64,000 nt of DNA from Flavihumibacter cheonanensis (GTDB lineage: Bacteria > Bacteroidota > Bacteroidia > Chitinophagales > Chitinophagaceae). The stretch lies in the NCBI RefSeq assembly GCF_022352215.1, contig NZ_JAKRWF010000001.1, forward strand, positions 124,001-188,000, written 5' to 3'. Shown piece after piece: positions 36,320-47,421 of this stretch. The notes under the pieces were generated by a model, which worked only from the letters and a program-made list of their open reading frames with translations, was not told the origin of the DNA and ran no database searches. Positions within the stretch are counted from its first letter, which is position 1. Every line of letters starts with the position of its first letter. The position numbers were made by a program, and so were the translations under genes.

Positions 36320-37822
36320 TTAGAGTGCCATGGATAACATTGCATCCTTTGTTTCCAGTACAGATTGCCCCATCAGGTATTCATCCACTTTGCGGGCACA
36401 TTCCCTTCCTTCACTGATCGCCCAAACCACCAGGCTTTGTCCCCTGCGCATATCACCCGCCGTGAAAACTTTGGGAATATTGGTTTGGAAGGATTTTTCC
36501 CCAGCCCTAACATTGCCTCTTTCATCCAGGTCAACACCCAACTCTTCCAGTAATCCTTTGTGCTGCGGGTGCAGGAATCCCATTGCGAGGAATGCTCTTT
36601 CACAAGGTATTTCCCGAACACTTCCTGCTACTTCCTTAAACTGTGAGGGGCGACCATCGGCTCCTGAGCTCCATTCCAGGTCAACTATCTGCAAGGCTTT
36701 CAGGTTTCCCTGTTCATCACCAATAAAGGCTTTGGTGGCAATCGCCCAGTGGCGCTCACAACCCTCTTCATGGGAGGTAGAGGTTTTCAACACCATCGGA
36801 TAACTTGGCCAGGGCATAAAATCCGTTCTTTGAGCTGGAGGTTTTGGTAACAGTTCAAATTGTGTTACTGAAACAGCACCCTGGCGATTGGATGTACCTA
36901 CACAGTCACTACCTGTATCTCCACCACCAATTACAACTACATTTTTTCCGGTGGTCAGGATATTTTCTCCAACGACGTTACTCTCAATTTCTTTGAATGC
37001 AAGTGGGTCCGACTGATAATTACGTTTATTCTGCTGCTTCAGAAAGTCCATCGCAAAATGAACGCCTTTTAAATCCCTGCCAGGAATCGCCAAATCACGA
37101 GGCACAGTTGATCCTCCTGCCAGTACAATTGCATGGTACTCTCTCAACAAATCATTCACGCGAACATTCACGCCAACATTGGAATGACATTTAAAAACCA
37201 CTCCTTCTTCCTCCAGTAATGCCACCCGACGTTCCACAACCCATTTCTCCAGTTTAAAATCGGGTATGCCATACCGTAAGAGGCCTCCTGGCTTTTCATC
37301 CCGCTCGTATACAGTTACCTGGTGACCAGCATAATTCAATTGAGCCGCAGCTGCCAGTCCGGCCGGACCAGATCCAATCACTGCAACTTTTTTACCGGTC
37401 CGCAGTGTCGGCTTCTGAGGTTTTACCAGTCCCTTTTCAAATGCGATTTCAATAATATGCTTTTCGATTTCTTCAATCGTGATGGCCGGCTGGTTAATTC
37501 CCAGTACGCAGGCGGTTTCACAAGGAGCCGGACAAATTCTTCCCGTAAACTCCGGGAAATTATTGGTGGACTTCAGAATGTCATAAGCTTCTTCCCAATT
37601 CTTGCGATACACGGCATCATTGAATTCGGGTATTACATTTCCTAAAGGACATCCATTATGACAGAAAGGAATGCCACAGTTCATACATCTTGCAGACTGT
37701 TTATTAAGCTGCTCATCCGAATACCGGTTGATGAATTCGTTGTAATCTTTCACACGTTCTTCTACAGGTCGCTTGCCTGGCAACTCCCGTGTGAATTCCA
37801 TAAATCCGGTTGGCTTACCCAT
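36320..37822 (-). CDS. gltD: Glutamate synthase small subunit
   Basis: 500 residues. Carries electrons from NAD(P)H to the large subunit. The N-terminal cysteine clusters for Fe-S centres are CMNCGIPFCHNGCPLGN and CPAPCETACVLG; the FAD loop GSGPAGLAAA is near 150, the NAD(P)H loop GGGDTGSDCVG near 300, and TAGDMRRGQSLVVWAI near 460. It follows gltB on the same strand, with a 101-base gap containing a repeat. Confidence 0.96.
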   Translation of the reverse strand: MGKPTGFMEFTRELPGKRPVEERVKDYNEFINRYSDEQLNKQSARCMNCGIPFCHNGCPLGNVIPEFNDAVYRKNWEEAYDILKSTNNFPEFTGRICPAPCETACVLGINQPAITIEEIEKHIIEIAFEKGLVKPQKPTLRTGKKVAVIGSGPAGLAAAAQLNYAGHQVTVYERDEKPGGLLRYGIPDFKLEKWVVERRVALLEEEGVVFKCHSNVGVNVRVNDLLREYHAIVLAGGSTVPRDLAIPGRDLKGVHFAMDFLKQQNKRNYQSDPLAFKEIESNVVGENILTTGKNVVVIGGGDTGSDCVGTSNRQGAVSVTQFELLPKPPAQRTDFMPWPSYPMVLKTSTSHEEGCERHWAIATKAFIGDEQGNLKALQIVDLEWSSGADGRPSQFKEVAGSVREIPCERAFLAMGFLHPQHKGLLEELGVDLDERGNVRAGEKSFQTNIPKVFTAGDMRRGQSLVVWAISEGRECARKVDEYLMGQSVLETKDAMLSMAL

Positions 37823-37857
37823 ATTTCTTTCTCAGTTAAATTTTGTTATTAATGTTT

Positions 37858-37945
37858 TTCCTCCTTTCCTCCTTTCTTCCCTTCTCCCTTGTCTCCATTC
37901 TCCTTTGTCTCCTCTTCCATTCCTCACTTCTCACTTTTCACCTCT
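37858..37945 (-). repeat. Purine-rich intergenic repeat, copy 4 (gltB/gltD)
   Basis: On the - strand: GTGAAAAGTGAGAAGTGAGG (part A, containing the gltB stop codon TGA), then GGAATGGAAGAGGAGAC, AAAGGAGAATGGAG and ACAAGGGAGAAGGGAAGAAA (part B). Part B matches copy 2 almost base for base over about 25 positions. Confidence 0.8.
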
Positions 37946-40900
37946 ATGCTCCTGCGCTTCTGCAACACCTTCTTATAATCACTCGGGAATACTTTCACAA
38001 AATTCTTCAGCTGATTCTCAAAATCAGTTAAGATGAATTGCGCTACTGTACTTCCGGTATAGGTATAATGCTGTTGCAATAAATCTTTTAGTTGTGCGAT
38101 ATCTTCCTCCTCAACCGGATCAAGGTCCACCATTTCCTTATTACAGAGATCCGGGAAATTTCCTTTTACATCGTAGATGAAAGCAATTCCTCCACTCATA
38201 CCTGCTGCAAAGTTTCTTCCAGTGTCTCCCAATATCACAACTGTACCTCCGGTCATGTATTCACAACCATGGTCACCAACACCTTCCACTACTGCTGTTG
38301 CGCCTGAATTTCTTACTGCAAATCGCTCACCAGCTTTACCGCGAATGAATGAAATACCAGATGTTGCTCCATAGAACGCTACGTTACCAATGATGATGTT
38401 TTCCTCCGGAACAAAACTTGCATGCAGAGATGGATAAACCACCAGTTTCGCACCGCTTAATCCCTTTCCAAAATAATCATTGGCATCTCCTTCCAGTTCA
38501 AGTGTTACTCCTTTTGTATTGAAAGCACCAAAACTTTGGCCGGCTGTGCCTGTAAACTTGAAATGAATGGTATCATCCGGCAATCCTTCTTCCTTGTACT
38601 TCTTCGAAATCTCATTGGAAAGAATGGTGCCAATGGTACGATCCGTATTCTTCACATCAAATGCGGCAAATACTTTCTGCTGATTTTCCAATGCTGGTTT
38701 AGCAGCTTCCAGTAATTTCCAGTCGAGCACATTACTCAATCCGTGATCCTGCTCTTCCATTTTGTACAAACCTGTGTAACGTGAAGCTGGTTCCTTATAC
38801 AATACAGGAGAAAGATCAAGTCCTTTGTATTTCCAATGTGTTACATCCGTTTTTGCTTCCAGGAAATCTACTTGTCCCACCATTTCATTGATGGTTCTGA
38901 ATCCCAACTCTGCCATGATCTCTCTCAGATCTTCCGTGATAAAGCGGAAGAAATTCACCACATGATCCGCGTTTCCGGTAAAGCGTTTTCTAAGCTCCGG
39001 GTCTTGTGTGGCCACACCAACCGGACAAGTATTCAAATGACACTTACGCATCATGATACAACCTTCCACAACCAGTGCTGCAGTTGCAATGCCCCATTCT
39101 TCTGCACCTAATAAGGTTGCTATCGCGATGTCGCGACCTGTACGCATCTGTCCGTCTGCCTGCAACACCACCCGACTCCTGAGTTTATTTTTCAGCAGGG
39201 TCTGGTGCGATTCAGCCAATCCCAGTTCCCAGGGTAATCCTGCGTGTTTGATGGAACTGATAGGAGAGGCACCGGTTCCGCCATCATGACCAGCAATCAG
39301 AATTACATCTGCTTTTGCTTTCGCTACTCCGGCAGCAATGGTTCCTACTCCTGCTTTACTTACCAGCTTTACACTGATGCGCGCAGTACGGTTGGAATTT
39401 TTCAAATCATATATCAACTGCGCCAGATCTTCAATACTGTAAATATCGTGATGCGGTGGTGGGGAAATCAATCCTACACCCGGAGTAGAATGCCGAACCT
39501 TACCGATCCATTCATCTACTTTATGTCCGGGTAACTGACCACCTTCTCCCGGCTTGGCACCCTGTGCCATTTTAATTTGTAACTCATCCGCCATGGTCAG
39601 ATAATAACTGGTCACACCAAAGCGACCCGATGCTACCTGTTTGATCGCACTGCGCATGGAGTCTCCATTTGCCATGGGCTCATAACGCAATACATCTTCA
39701 CCACCTTCACCGGTATTGGATTTTGCGCCAATACGGTTCATCGCAATCGCCAGGGTGGAATGTGCTTCGTGTGATATCGATCCGAAACTCATTGCCCCAG
39801 TAGCAAATCGTTTCATGATGCTTTCAGCAGGTTCTACTTCATCAATTGAAATAGACGGACGATTGGTTTTAAACTGCAACTGGCTTCTGAGTGTGGCGGC
39901 TTTAACGCTTTGATCATTTACCAGCTTCGCATATTTTTTGTAAGTCGCATAATCATTCATCTTGGTAGAATACTGCAACAAGTGAATGGTTTGCGGATTG
40001 AATAAATGGAATTCGCCTTTACGCTTCCATTGATAAACACCTCCAACCGGCAGGCGATCCACCGGAATTTCTTTTTTACTGAATGCAAGGAAATGTTTGG
40101 CCAATGCTTCTCTTGCGATCTCATCCAGCCCCATTCCTTCAATGCGGGAGGTAGCACCCGTGAAGTATTTATCAACTACTGTTTTATTCAAACCAATGAT
40201 CTCAAAAATCTGTGCACCCTGGTAAGATTGCAGGGTAGAGATTCCCATCTTAGAGAATACTTTTAGCAGTCCTTCATTAACTGCTTTGATATAATTTTTC
40301 TTGAGCTGATCCGGATCCAAACTCGTTTCAAGTTTGCCATTCAGTCGCAGATCACGAATGGTTGATAATGCCAGGTAGGGGTTAATTGCAGTAGCACCAA
40401 ATCCAATCAGACAGGCGAAGTGATGTACTTCCCATACATCGCCTGCTTCTACTACCAACCCTACTTGTCCGCGTAGCCCTTTTCTTATAAGATGATGATG
40501 AATAGCTGCAGTGGCAAGCAAAGAAGGAATGGGTGCGTGATCCGAATCAATCGCACGGTCAGAAAGTATCAATACTTCAAACCCATCCTGTGCAGCATCT
40601 ACTGCATAGCGGCAGATACGATCCAATGCCTTCTGAAGTGATCCGGGTTTGCCATCGGCGCGGAAATAACACTGCAATGTTTTGGCCTGGAAAATTCCCG
40701 TATCAATACTTCTGATTTTCTCCAGTTCATGATTGTTGAGAACCGGATGTTTCAATGCAACACTGTGCGCTGCCAGTGGTTCTTCTGTGAGCAGGTTTCC
40801 ATTGTTGCCAACAAAAGTGGCAAGTGACATAACCAGCCGCTCACGAATTGGATCAATTGGCGGATTGGTTACCTGTGCAAACAATTGTTTGAAATAACTG

Positions 40901-42444
40901 CTAAGGTGTTGTGGCTGATCACTTAAAATTGCAAGTGGAGTATCTGTGCCCATTGAACCTACCGGCTCTTTGCCATCTATTGACATCGGCGCAATGATGG
41001 TTTCAAGATCTTCCGTGGAATAACCAAAAGCTTTCTGGTATTTGAATACCTGGTCATGTTCCAGGTGGGTGAACAATACTCTTGGCTCCGGTAATTCTTC
41101 CAGGCGAATTTTATATTTATTCAACCACTCTCCATAAGGTTTCTGAGAGCAGATTTGTTCTTTTAATTCGGTATCACTGATGATTCGGCCCTGTTCCATA
41201 TCTACCACGAACATCTTTCCTGGCTGCAGGCGACCCTTTTCTATTACGATGGAAGGATCAACTGGCAATGCTCCTGTTTCAGATGCCATGATCACGCGAT
41301 CATCATTGGTAACACAGTAGCGGGAGGGGCGAAGACCATTCCGGTCGAGCGTAGCACCAATAATTTTTCCATCAGTGAAAGAGATAGAAGCGGGACCATC
41401 CCAGGGTTCCATAAAGGAGGCATGGAATTCATAAAATGCTTTTTTAACTGGATCCATACTCTCATTACCATCCCATGCTTCAGGAATCAGCATCATCATT
41501 ACATGTGGTAAAGAACGTCCCGATAAAGTCAACAATTCAATCATGTTATCCAGGCAGGCAGAATCTGATTGTCCATCTGTTACGATGGGGAGCAGCAGAT
41601 CCATTTCCTCCTTGGTAAAATAGGGAGAGGTAAATCCTTTTTCATTGGTGCGAAGCCAGTTCAGGTTGCCCTGTACCGTATTGATTTCACCATTGTGCGC
41701 GATAAAGCGGAAAGGCTGTGCCAGCTTCCAGGAGGGGAAGGTGTTGGTGGCAAAACGGGAGTGTACCAGCCCGAAAGCACTCACCAGTCTTTTGTCATTC
41801 AGGTCGGGGAAATAACCACGTACCTGGTTACTGGTAAGCTGTCCTTTATAAACTACCGTTTTATAGGAAAGCGATGCAATGTAAAATCCGATAGCATCTT
41901 TCTTTACCGTATTGTTGATGGTATGACTGGCATAATTACGCAGGATAAAGAGTTTGCGTTCGAACTCATCAGGGTTGTTGATATGATCCGGACAGGCAAT
42001 GAATACATGCTCCATTTCAGGCTCCACACTCAGGGCAGTAGCACCAATTCCTTCCGTATTCACAGGCACCTTGCGATATCCAATAACTTCTAGTCCGAGT
42101 TTCTCAGCTGCCCGGTTGAAGATATCTCTGCATTCTTCACGCAGTCGGATTTCTCTTGGGAAGAATAAAACACCTACACCATAGCGGCCGAAGGAGGGGA
42201 GATGAAATCCCAGTTTCACACACTCATCAAAATAGAATTCATGTGGTACCTGGATCATGATACCAGCACCATCGCCGGTATTGGCTTCACAGCCGCAGGC
42301 TCCCCGATGCTCCATATTTTCCAATACGGTCAATGCATCCGAAATGATTTGATGAGATTTGTTGCTCTTGATGTTTGCCACAAAACCGATCCCACATGCG
42401 TCGCGCTCAAAAGAGGGATGGTATAAACCCTGGTTGCTTGCCAT
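37924..42444 (-). CDS. gltB: Glutamate synthase large subunit
   Basis: 1506 residues. Makes two glutamates from glutamine and 2-oxoglutarate. The nucleophile C17 (ERDACGIGF) becomes N-terminal after removal of a 16-residue propeptide. The order is glutamine amidotransferase domain, central domain, FMN-binding synthase domain with [10 protein letters not shown] and the 3Fe-4S cluster site [13 protein letters not shown], and the C-terminal beta-helix with GXXG repeats ([21 protein letters not shown]). The last three codons and the stop lie within repeat copy 4. First gene of the gltBD operon. Confidence 0.97.
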   Translation of the reverse strand: MASNQGLYHPSFERDACGIGFVANIKSNKSHQIISDALTVLENMEHRGACGCEANTGDGAGIMIQVPHEFYFDECVKLGFHLPSFGRYGVGVLFFPREIRLREECRDIFNRAAEKLGLEVIGYRKVPVNTEGIGATALSVEPEMEHVFIACPDHINNPDEFERKLFILRNYASHTINNTVKKDAIGFYIASLSYKTVVYKGQLTSNQVRGYFPDLNDKRLVSAFGLVHSRFATNTFPSWKLAQPFRFIAHNGEINTVQGNLNWLRTNEKGFTSPYFTKEEMDLLLPIVTDGQSDSACLDNMIELLTLSGRSLPHVMMMLIPEAWDGNESMDPVKKAFYEFHASFMEPWDGPASISFTDGKIIGATLDRNGLRPSRYCVTNDDRVIMASETGALPVDPSIVIEKGRLQPGKMFVVDMEQGRIISDTELKEQICSQKPYGEWLNKYKIRLEELPEPRVLFTHLEHDQVFKYQKAFGYSTEDLETIIAPMSIDGKEPVGSMGTDTPLAILSDQPQHLSSYFKQLFAQVTNPPIDPIRERLVMSLATFVGNNGNLLTEEPLAAHSVALKHPVLNNHELEKIRSIDTGIFQAKTLQCYFRADGKPGSLQKALDRICRYAVDAAQDGFEVLILSDRAIDSDHAPIPSLLATAAIHHHLIRKGLRGQVGLVVEAGDVWEVHHFACLIGFGATAINPYLALSTIRDLRLNGKLETSLDPDQLKKNYIKAVNEGLLKVFSKMGISTLQSYQGAQIFEIIGLNKTVVDKYFTGATSRIEGMGLDEIAREALAKHFLAFSKKEIPVDRLPVGGVYQWKRKGEFHLFNPQTIHLLQYSTKMNDYATYKKYAKLVNDQSVKAATLRSQLQFKTNRPSISIDEVEPAESIMKRFATGAMSFGSISHEAHSTLAIAMNRIGAKSNTGEGGEDVLRYEPMANGDSMRSAIKQVASGRFGVTSYYLTMADELQIKMAQGAKPGEGGQLPGHKVDEWIGKVRHSTPGVGLISPPPHHDIYSIEDLAQLIYDLKNSNRTARISVKLVSKAGVGTIAAGVAKAKADVILIAGHDGGTGASPISSIKHAGLPWELGLAESHQTLLKNKLRSRVVLQADGQMRTGRDIAIATLLGAEEWGIATAALVVEGCIMMRKCHLNTCPVGVATQDPELRKRFTGNADHVVNFFRFITEDLREIMAELGFRTINEMVGQVDFLEAKTDVTHWKYKGLDLSPVLYKEPASRYTGLYKMEEQDHGLSNVLDWKLLEAAKPALENQQKVFAAFDVKNTDRTIGTILSNEISKKYKEEGLPDDTIHFKFTGTAGQSFGAFNTKGVTLELEGDANDYFGKGLSGAKLVVYPSLHASFVPEENIIIGNVAFYGATSGISFIRGKAGERFAVRNSGATAVVEGVGDHGCEYMTGGTVVILGDTGRNFAAGMSGGIAFIYDVKGNFPDLCNKEMVDLDPVEEEDIAQLKDLLQQHYTYTGSTVAQFILTDFENQLKNFVKVFPSDYKKVLQKRRSIEVKSEK

Positions 42445-42551
42445 CGTTGATAATGCAGTTTAGAAAATTTTCAATAAAAAATACCTTCTGTTAGACAGAA
42501 TTAATTATATGCAGCAAGCAAGGCTATGAATATACAACAAATTATGAATAT

Positions 42552-43865
42552 TCAGACGAGGTATCCAAAAAGATTATCGTCTTTATTCAATTCTGTGTAA
42601 TTGATATGGTACTGCTGCATATTTTTCAGCAGGATATGGTAATCTGTCGGGCTTTTGAGTTCTATTCCTACCAATGCGGGTCCGGTTTCCTTGTTGTGTT
42701 TCTGGATGTATTCGAACCGGGTGATATCGTCTGATGGTCCCAGGATAAAATTTACAAATTCTTTCAATGCGCCGGGGCGCTGTGCAAAACGGATGAGGAA
42801 ATAATGTTTGAGTCCCTCGTATTGAAGGGCTCTCTCCTTAATTTCCTGCATTCTGTCAATATCGTTGTTGCTGCCGGATACAATGCACACTACTTTTTTT
42901 CCCTGTATCTGGTCGGTATATTGGTCCAGCGCAGCAATGGAAAGGGCCCCGGCAGGTTCTACCACGATGGCATCCTCGTTATAAAGTTTCAGGATTTCCG
43001 CGCAAACCCTTCCTTCCGGCACCAGCAGCATATCTGATAATACTTCCCGGCAGATAGGGAAGGTCTTTTCACCTACCCGTTTAACCGCTGCACCATCTAC
43101 AAATCGTTCAATATTGTCCAGAGTTACAGGTTCGCCTGCTTTAAGTGCCTGGTACATGGAGGGAGCTCCTTCCGGCTCTACCCCGATAATTTGGGTAGCG
43201 GGGGCATAAATTTGGAGATACTTGCCTACTCCGGCAGAAAGACCGCCACCACCAACGGGGATAAAAACATAATCAGGATCGTTTAGCTCTTCGAGGATTT
43301 CAACGCCTACTGTTCCCTGTCCCTCTATGATGCGCTCATCATCAAAGGGTGGAATAAATACCATTTCATTGGCCTCGGTATAGGCTTTGGCCGCTGCTGC
43401 ACAGTCGTCGAAGGTATCTCCGGTCAAGCGTACTTCGATCCAGTCTTCCCCAAACATTTTTGTCTGGCTGACTTTCTGATTGGGGGTTATGATGGGCATG
43501 AAAACCACACCCTTTACTTTTAGCTGTTTGCAACTGAATGCAAATCCCTGGGCATGGTTGCCGGCACTGGCACAAACCACTCCTTTGCGAAGTTGTTCCT
43601 GCGGCAGGCTGCTCATCATGTTGAAAGCTCCTCTCAACTTATAACTTCTCACTACCTGCAGGTCCTCCCTTTTCAGGTAGACATGACAGTTATACCGCCT
43701 CGATAAATTGGCGTTATAGGTCAGCGGTGTTTTTTTTATCACCTTCTTCAGGCGATGCGCTGCTTTGTGAAAGTCGAGTATGGAGTTAACTTGAATGACT
43801 TTGAGTTTTAAGGTGAGATGTGAGATGTGAGACGTGAGAAGTGAGAAGTGAGAAAATTGTCTCAC
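42552..43865 (-). CDS. ilvA: Threonine dehydratase (biosynthetic)
   Basis: 437 residues as drawn. Deaminates threonine to 2-oxobutyrate for isoleucine. PLP lysine K76 in SYKLRGAFN; GGGGLSAGVG phosphate loop; a single ACT-like C-terminal domain (HYFLIRFAQRPGALKEFVNF). The start is uncertain: conserved sequence begins near residue 26, but no in-frame ATG or TTG lies between there and the stop codon upstream. The only standard start is the GTG at 43865, inside repeat copy 5, so the first 20 residues would be repeat-encoded. ATT at 43796 is the non-standard alternative. Last gene of the ilv operon. Confidence 0.93.
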   Translation of the reverse strand: MRQFSHFSLLTSHISHLTLKLKVIQVNSILDFHKAAHRLKKVIKKTPLTYNANLSRRYNCHVYLKREDLQVVRSYKLRGAFNMMSSLPQEQLRKGVVCASAGNHAQGFAFSCKQLKVKGVVFMPIITPNQKVSQTKMFGEDWIEVRLTGDTFDDCAAAAKAYTEANEMVFIPPFDDERIIEGQGTVGVEILEELNDPDYVFIPVGGGGLSAGVGKYLQIYAPATQIIGVEPEGAPSMYQALKAGEPVTLDNIERFVDGAAVKRVGEKTFPICREVLSDMLLVPEGRVCAEILKLYNEDAIVVEPAGALSIAALDQYTDQIQGKKVVCIVSGSNNDIDRMQEIKERALQYEGLKHYFLIRFAQRPGALKEFVNFILGPSDDITRFEYIQKHNKETGPALVGIELKSPTDYHILLKNMQQYHINYTELNKDDNLFGYLV

Positions 43866-43890
43866 GTCTCACGTCTGATGTCCCACGTAT
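43811..43890 (-). repeat. Repeat copy 5, inverted pair (ilvC/ilvA)
   Basis: On the - strand GACGTGAGACGTGAGAC is followed by its inverted complement TCTCACTTCTCACGTCTCAC, giving a potential hairpin between ilvC and ilvA. It contains the likely GTG start of ilvA. Confidence 0.75.
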
Positions 43891-43891
43891 G

Positions 43892-44944
43892 TTACTTCGC
43901 TTGGTTTTCAGGACGCAGACTCCTTACAGTCTTACCAGCCTGCCACATTTCACTTTCGCGAAGTTCTTTCAGTTCTTCTTCCAGTTTCTCGCGATAGTCG
44001 GGCTGACTGTTGGAATCAATAGAACGCTGTGATTCTTTTCCGGTAGCCACGCTCTCGTACAGTTCTTTGAATACAGGTGCTGTTGCATCTCTGAATTTTT
44101 TCCACCAATCGAGTGCACCACGTTGTGCAGTAGTAGAACAGTTGGCATACATCCAGTCCATTCCATTTTCTGCAACCAGCGGCATCAGTGATTGTGTCAA
44201 CTCTTCTACTGTTTCATTGAATGCTTCAGAAGGAGTATGACCTTTATCACGTAATACCTGGTACTGTGCTGCAAAGATTCCCTGGATGGCTCCCATTAGG
44301 GTTCCTCTTTCACCAGTCAGATCAGAGTACACTTCTTTTTTGAAATCTGTTTCAAACAGGTAACCGCTTCCTACAGCAATACCCAGTGCTATTACACGGT
44401 CTTTTGCTTTACCGGTTGCATCCTGGTAGATAGCATAAGAGCTGTTCAAACCACGACCCTGCAGGAACATACGACGCAGTGATGTGCCACTTCCTTTCGG
44501 AGCCACCAGGAAAACGTCTACATCAGCAGGAGGAATAATTCCGGTCTGCTCATTAAATGTAATTCCGAAGCCGTGAGAGAAGTAAAGGGCTTTGCCTGGA
44601 GTCAGGTGTTTTTTTACCGTCGGCCACAAAGCAATCTGTGCTGCATCACTCAGCAGGTAACAGATGATGGTGCCACGCTCCAGCGCTTCTTCAATTTCAA
44701 ATAAGGTTTCACCAGGAACAAATCCATCGGCGATTGCCTTATCCCAGGTCTTGGAGTTCTTACGCTGACCAACAATCACATTGATGCCATTGTCGCGCTG
44801 GTTCAATGCCTGACCAGGACCCTGTACACCGTATCCAATTACTGCTACGGTTTCATTTTTCAATACTTCCTGTGCTTTTGACAGGGGAAACTCTTCCCTC
44901 GTTACTACATTCTCCTCAACACCTCCGAAATTTAATTTTGCCAT
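43892..44944 (-). CDS. ilvC: Ketol-acid reductoisomerase
   Basis: 350 residues. Converts acetolactate and acetohydroxybutyrate to dihydroxy acids with NAD(P)H and Mg2+. The nucleotide loop reads VIGYGVQGPGQ, where the usual form is GYGSQG-A, followed by VGQRKNSKTW in the cofactor-specificity loop. Metal-site regions include DLTGERGTLMGAIQG and ETVEELTQ. Length and loop agree with a Bacteroidetes-type class I enzyme as I recall it. Third enzyme of the Ile/Val pathway. Confidence 0.94.
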   Translation of the reverse strand: MAKLNFGGVEENVVTREEFPLSKAQEVLKNETVAVIGYGVQGPGQALNQRDNGINVIVGQRKNSKTWDKAIADGFVPGETLFEIEEALERGTIICYLLSDAAQIALWPTVKKHLTPGKALYFSHGFGITFNEQTGIIPPADVDVFLVAPKGSGTSLRRMFLQGRGLNSSYAIYQDATGKAKDRVIALGIAVGSGYLFETDFKKEVYSDLTGERGTLMGAIQGIFAAQYQVLRDKGHTPSEAFNETVEELTQSLMPLVAENGMDWMYANCSTTAQRGALDWWKKFRDATAPVFKELYESVATGKESQRSIDSNSQPDYREKLEEELKELRESEMWQAGKTVRSLRPENQAK

Positions 44945-44994
44945 GATTTAAATTGATTAAGAAATTTTACGGTTGCTTGTTATATGTTAGTTGT

Positions 44995-45027
44995 TTTTCT
45001 CACGTTTCACGTCTGACGTCTCACATT
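44995..45027 (-). repeat. Repeat copy 6 (ilvN/ilvC)
   Basis: On the - strand ATGTGAGACGTCAGACGTGA then AACGTGAG begins at the ilvN stop codon TGA. It is a part A module only. Confidence 0.7.
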
Positions 45028-45611
45028 GTAAACACCTCATCCTGCTTATCCAGATACTCATTCTCCACCACTTCCTCACTTGGTTCCTGGGCTTCAAATT
45101 CTCTCAGCTTTTCATGGAACCCACTGCTTGCTTTTATAATCGCTACACGCGCACTTCTCACAAACTCTATTAAGCCATATGGTTCCAGCACGTTGATAAG
45201 TTTGTCCGTTTCTTCACGGTGACCAGTAGTTTCAAATACAGTATAGTCTTTCCGGATTACTACTGCACGTGCGCCATATTCTCTTAGGAGTCTTTCCACT
45301 TTTACCTTTTCAGCAATCTCATCTGTTGACACTTTATACAGTGCCAGTTCCTGCCAGATCAGTTCTTCATTCGTATTGTAGTAAGCCTTCAATACTTCCA
45401 CCTGCTTTTCAATCTGGCGCACCAGTTTTTTCACCACATCTTCCGTTTCATGAATGACAATCGTAAAGCGATGAATTCCCTCCACTTCAGATGGCGAAGT
45501 ATTCAGGCTCTCTACATTGATTTTTCTCCTGGAGAACATTATCGCGATCCGGTTCAGCAACCCGATCTGATTCTCCGTATAAACCGTTATAGTATATTCC
45601 TGCTTGTTCAT
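45021..45611 (-). CDS. ilvN: Acetolactate synthase small (regulatory) subunit
   Basis: 196 residues from ATG 45611 (MNKQEYTITVYTENQIGLLNRIA). The frame is open 20 codons further upstream, but that part is repeat sequence (copy 7) and has no family match. N-terminal ACT domain with NRIAIMFSRRKINVESL, then a second regulatory domain (about 80-165) with REYGARAVVIRKDYTVFETTG. It binds valine and stimulates IlvB. Its stop codon TGA is the start of repeat copy 6. Confidence 0.94.
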   Translation of the reverse strand: MNKQEYTITVYTENQIGLLNRIAIMFSRRKINVESLNTSPSEVEGIHRFTIVIHETEDVVKKLVRQIEKQVEVLKAYYNTNEELIWQELALYKVSTDEIAEKVKVERLLREYGARAVVIRKDYTVFETTGHREETDKLINVLEPYGLIEFVRSARVAIIKASSGFHEKLREFEAQEPSEEVVENEYLDKQDEVFTM

Positions 45612-45640
45612 GTTTAAATGTTTTAATAATCCATTTATCT

Positions 45641-45687
45641 CTCTTCCTTTTCCCATCTTCCTTTCCTCCATTCTTCCATGCTCACTT
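45641..45687 (-). repeat. Repeat copy 7 (ilvB/ilvN)
   Basis: On the - strand AAGTGAGCATGGAAGAATGG then AGGAAAGGAAGATGGGAA. The ilvB stop codon TGA lies in its first bases. It is a short A part followed by a B-type part. Confidence 0.7.
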
Positions 45688-47421
45688 CAACCTTATCTCC
45701 GCCACACTACATCCCTGCGGTACCATCGGGAACACATTATTTTCCTTACCTACCATTACTTCCAGCAGGTATGCTCCTTTATGATTCAGCATGGTTGACA
45801 ATGCTTCGCGGAGGTCTTTTCTTTCACGAACACTATTTCCATCAATGTGATATCCTTTGGCTACCTGTACAAAATCCGGACTCGTAATATTCACAAAGGA
45901 ATACCGGCGATCATGGAAAAGCTGTTGCCACTGGCGCACCATTCCCAGGAACTCATTGTTCAGGATCAGGATTTTTACATCCACATCAAACTGCATGATG
46001 GTTCCCAATTCCTGCAGCGTCATCTGGAAACCGCCATCACCGATCACTGCCACTACGGTTCGTTTAGGATCACCATATTTTGCTCCAATGGCAGCGGGCA
46101 ATGCAAAGCCCATCGTTCCCAATCCACCCGAGGTTACATTGCTCTTGGTTTGATTATAGTTGGCATATCTGCAGGCTACCATCTGGTGCTGACCAACATC
46201 TGTTACAATGATAGCATCACCACCCGTTAATTCATTCAGGGTATTGATCACCTCACCCATTGTTAATACCTCTCCGGTTGGATGCAATTCAGGCTCGATA
46301 CACTGTTCCTGCTCCTGTTGCGCATAGTCACGGAAACGCTGTAACCATTGAGGATATACTTTGGGTTCAATCAACTCCGTAAGCATGGGTAGTGTCTCTT
46401 TGCAATCTCCCCACACCGGAACAGTTGTCTTCACGTTTTTATCTATCTCCGCCGGATCAATATCCAGGTGAATCACTTTTGCCTGCTTGGCATATTTATC
46501 CAATCGGCCCGTTACCCGATCATCAAAGCGCATACCCACGGCTATCAATACATCGCACTCATTGGTCAGTACATTCGGACCATAATTTCCATGCATTCCC
46601 AGCATGCCAACTCCCAGCGGATGATCTGTTGGAATAGCACTCATACCCATGATGGTCCAGGCAGATGGTATTCCCGCTTTTTCAATAAAAGAAATAAATT
46701 CTTTCTCCGCTTTACCAAGTATCACTCCCTGTCCAAAGATCACAAAGGGCTGCTTTGCTTCATTGATCAAAGCTGCAGCCTGCTCAACATATTCTTTCCG
46801 CACATTGGGTTTCGGACGATAGCTACGGATATGATCACATTTTTTGTAGCCTTCATATTCGAAGAGCTGTAATTGTGCATTCTTGGTGATATCAATCAAA
46901 ACCGGACCAGGACGACCTGTTCTCGCGATGTAAAATGCTTTGGCCATTACTGCAGGTATCTCCGCAGCATCCGTTACCTGGTAATTCCATTTGGTTACCG
47001 GTGTAGTAATATTGATTACATCTGTTTCCTGGAAAGCATCCGTTCCCAGCAAGTGTGCAAATACCTGTCCGGTTATTGCTACCACAGGTGTAGAATCAAT
47101 CATAGCATCTGCCAATCCGGTTACGAGATTCGTTGCACCCGGACCGCTGGTTGCAAATACCACACCTACATCACCGGATGTACGTGCATATCCCTGGGCA
47201 GCATGTATACCTCCCTGCTCGTGACGAACCAGGATATGTTCTAGTTGTTCACTATAATCATATAGCGCATCGTAAATGGGCATGATGGCACCACCGGGAT
47301 AACCAAAAATGGTTTTCACTCCTTCCGCAATCAATGCTTCCAGTACTGCTTTCGATCCACTGATGGTCTCAGTCTTCGTCGGTAACGCAGCCTTCTGCGG
47401 CTGACTTAACGTGCTTTGCAT
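45682..47421 (-). CDS. ilvB: Acetolactate synthase large (catalytic) subunit
   Basis: 579 residues. Thiamine-diphosphate enzyme joining pyruvate with pyruvate or 2-oxobutyrate. Catalytic glutamate in the ARHEQGG-type motif (here [15 protein letters not shown], near 65), FAD-region [10 protein letters not shown], and ThDP motif [29 protein letters not shown]. Its start overlaps the ilvD end by 53 bases, so translation is probably coupled. IlvN is next downstream. Confidence 0.97.
   Translation of the reverse strand: MQSTLSQPQKAALPTKTETISGSKAVLEALIAEGVKTIFGYPGGAIMPIYDALYDYSEQLEHILVRHEQGGIHAAQGYARTSGDVGVVFATSGPGATNLVTGLADAMIDSTPVVAITGQVFAHLLGTDAFQETDVINITTPVTKWNYQVTDAAEIPAVMAKAFYIARTGRPGPVLIDITKNAQLQLFEYEGYKKCDHIRSYRPKPNVRKEYVEQAAALINEAKQPFVIFGQGVILGKAEKEFISFIEKAGIPSAWTIMGMSAIPTDHPLGVGMLGMHGNYGPNVLTNECDVLIAVGMRFDDRVTGRLDKYAKQAKVIHLDIDPAEIDKNVKTTVPVWGDCKETLPMLTELIEPKVYPQWLQRFRDYAQQEQEQCIEPELHPTGEVLTMGEVINTLNELTGGDAIIVTDVGQHQMVACRYANYNQTKSNVTSGGLGTMGFALPAAIGAKYGDPKRTVVAVIGDGGFQMTLQELGTIMQFDVDVKILILNNEFLGMVRQWQQLFHDRRYSFVNITSPDFVQVAKGYHIDGNSVRERKDLREALSTMLNHKGAYLLEVMVGKENNVFPMVPQGCSVAEIRLK

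Noticed and set aside
45612-45671. 20-codon N-terminal extension of IlvN
   Set aside because: The extension is encoded by the purine-rich repeat and precedes the conserved start MNKQEYTITVY.
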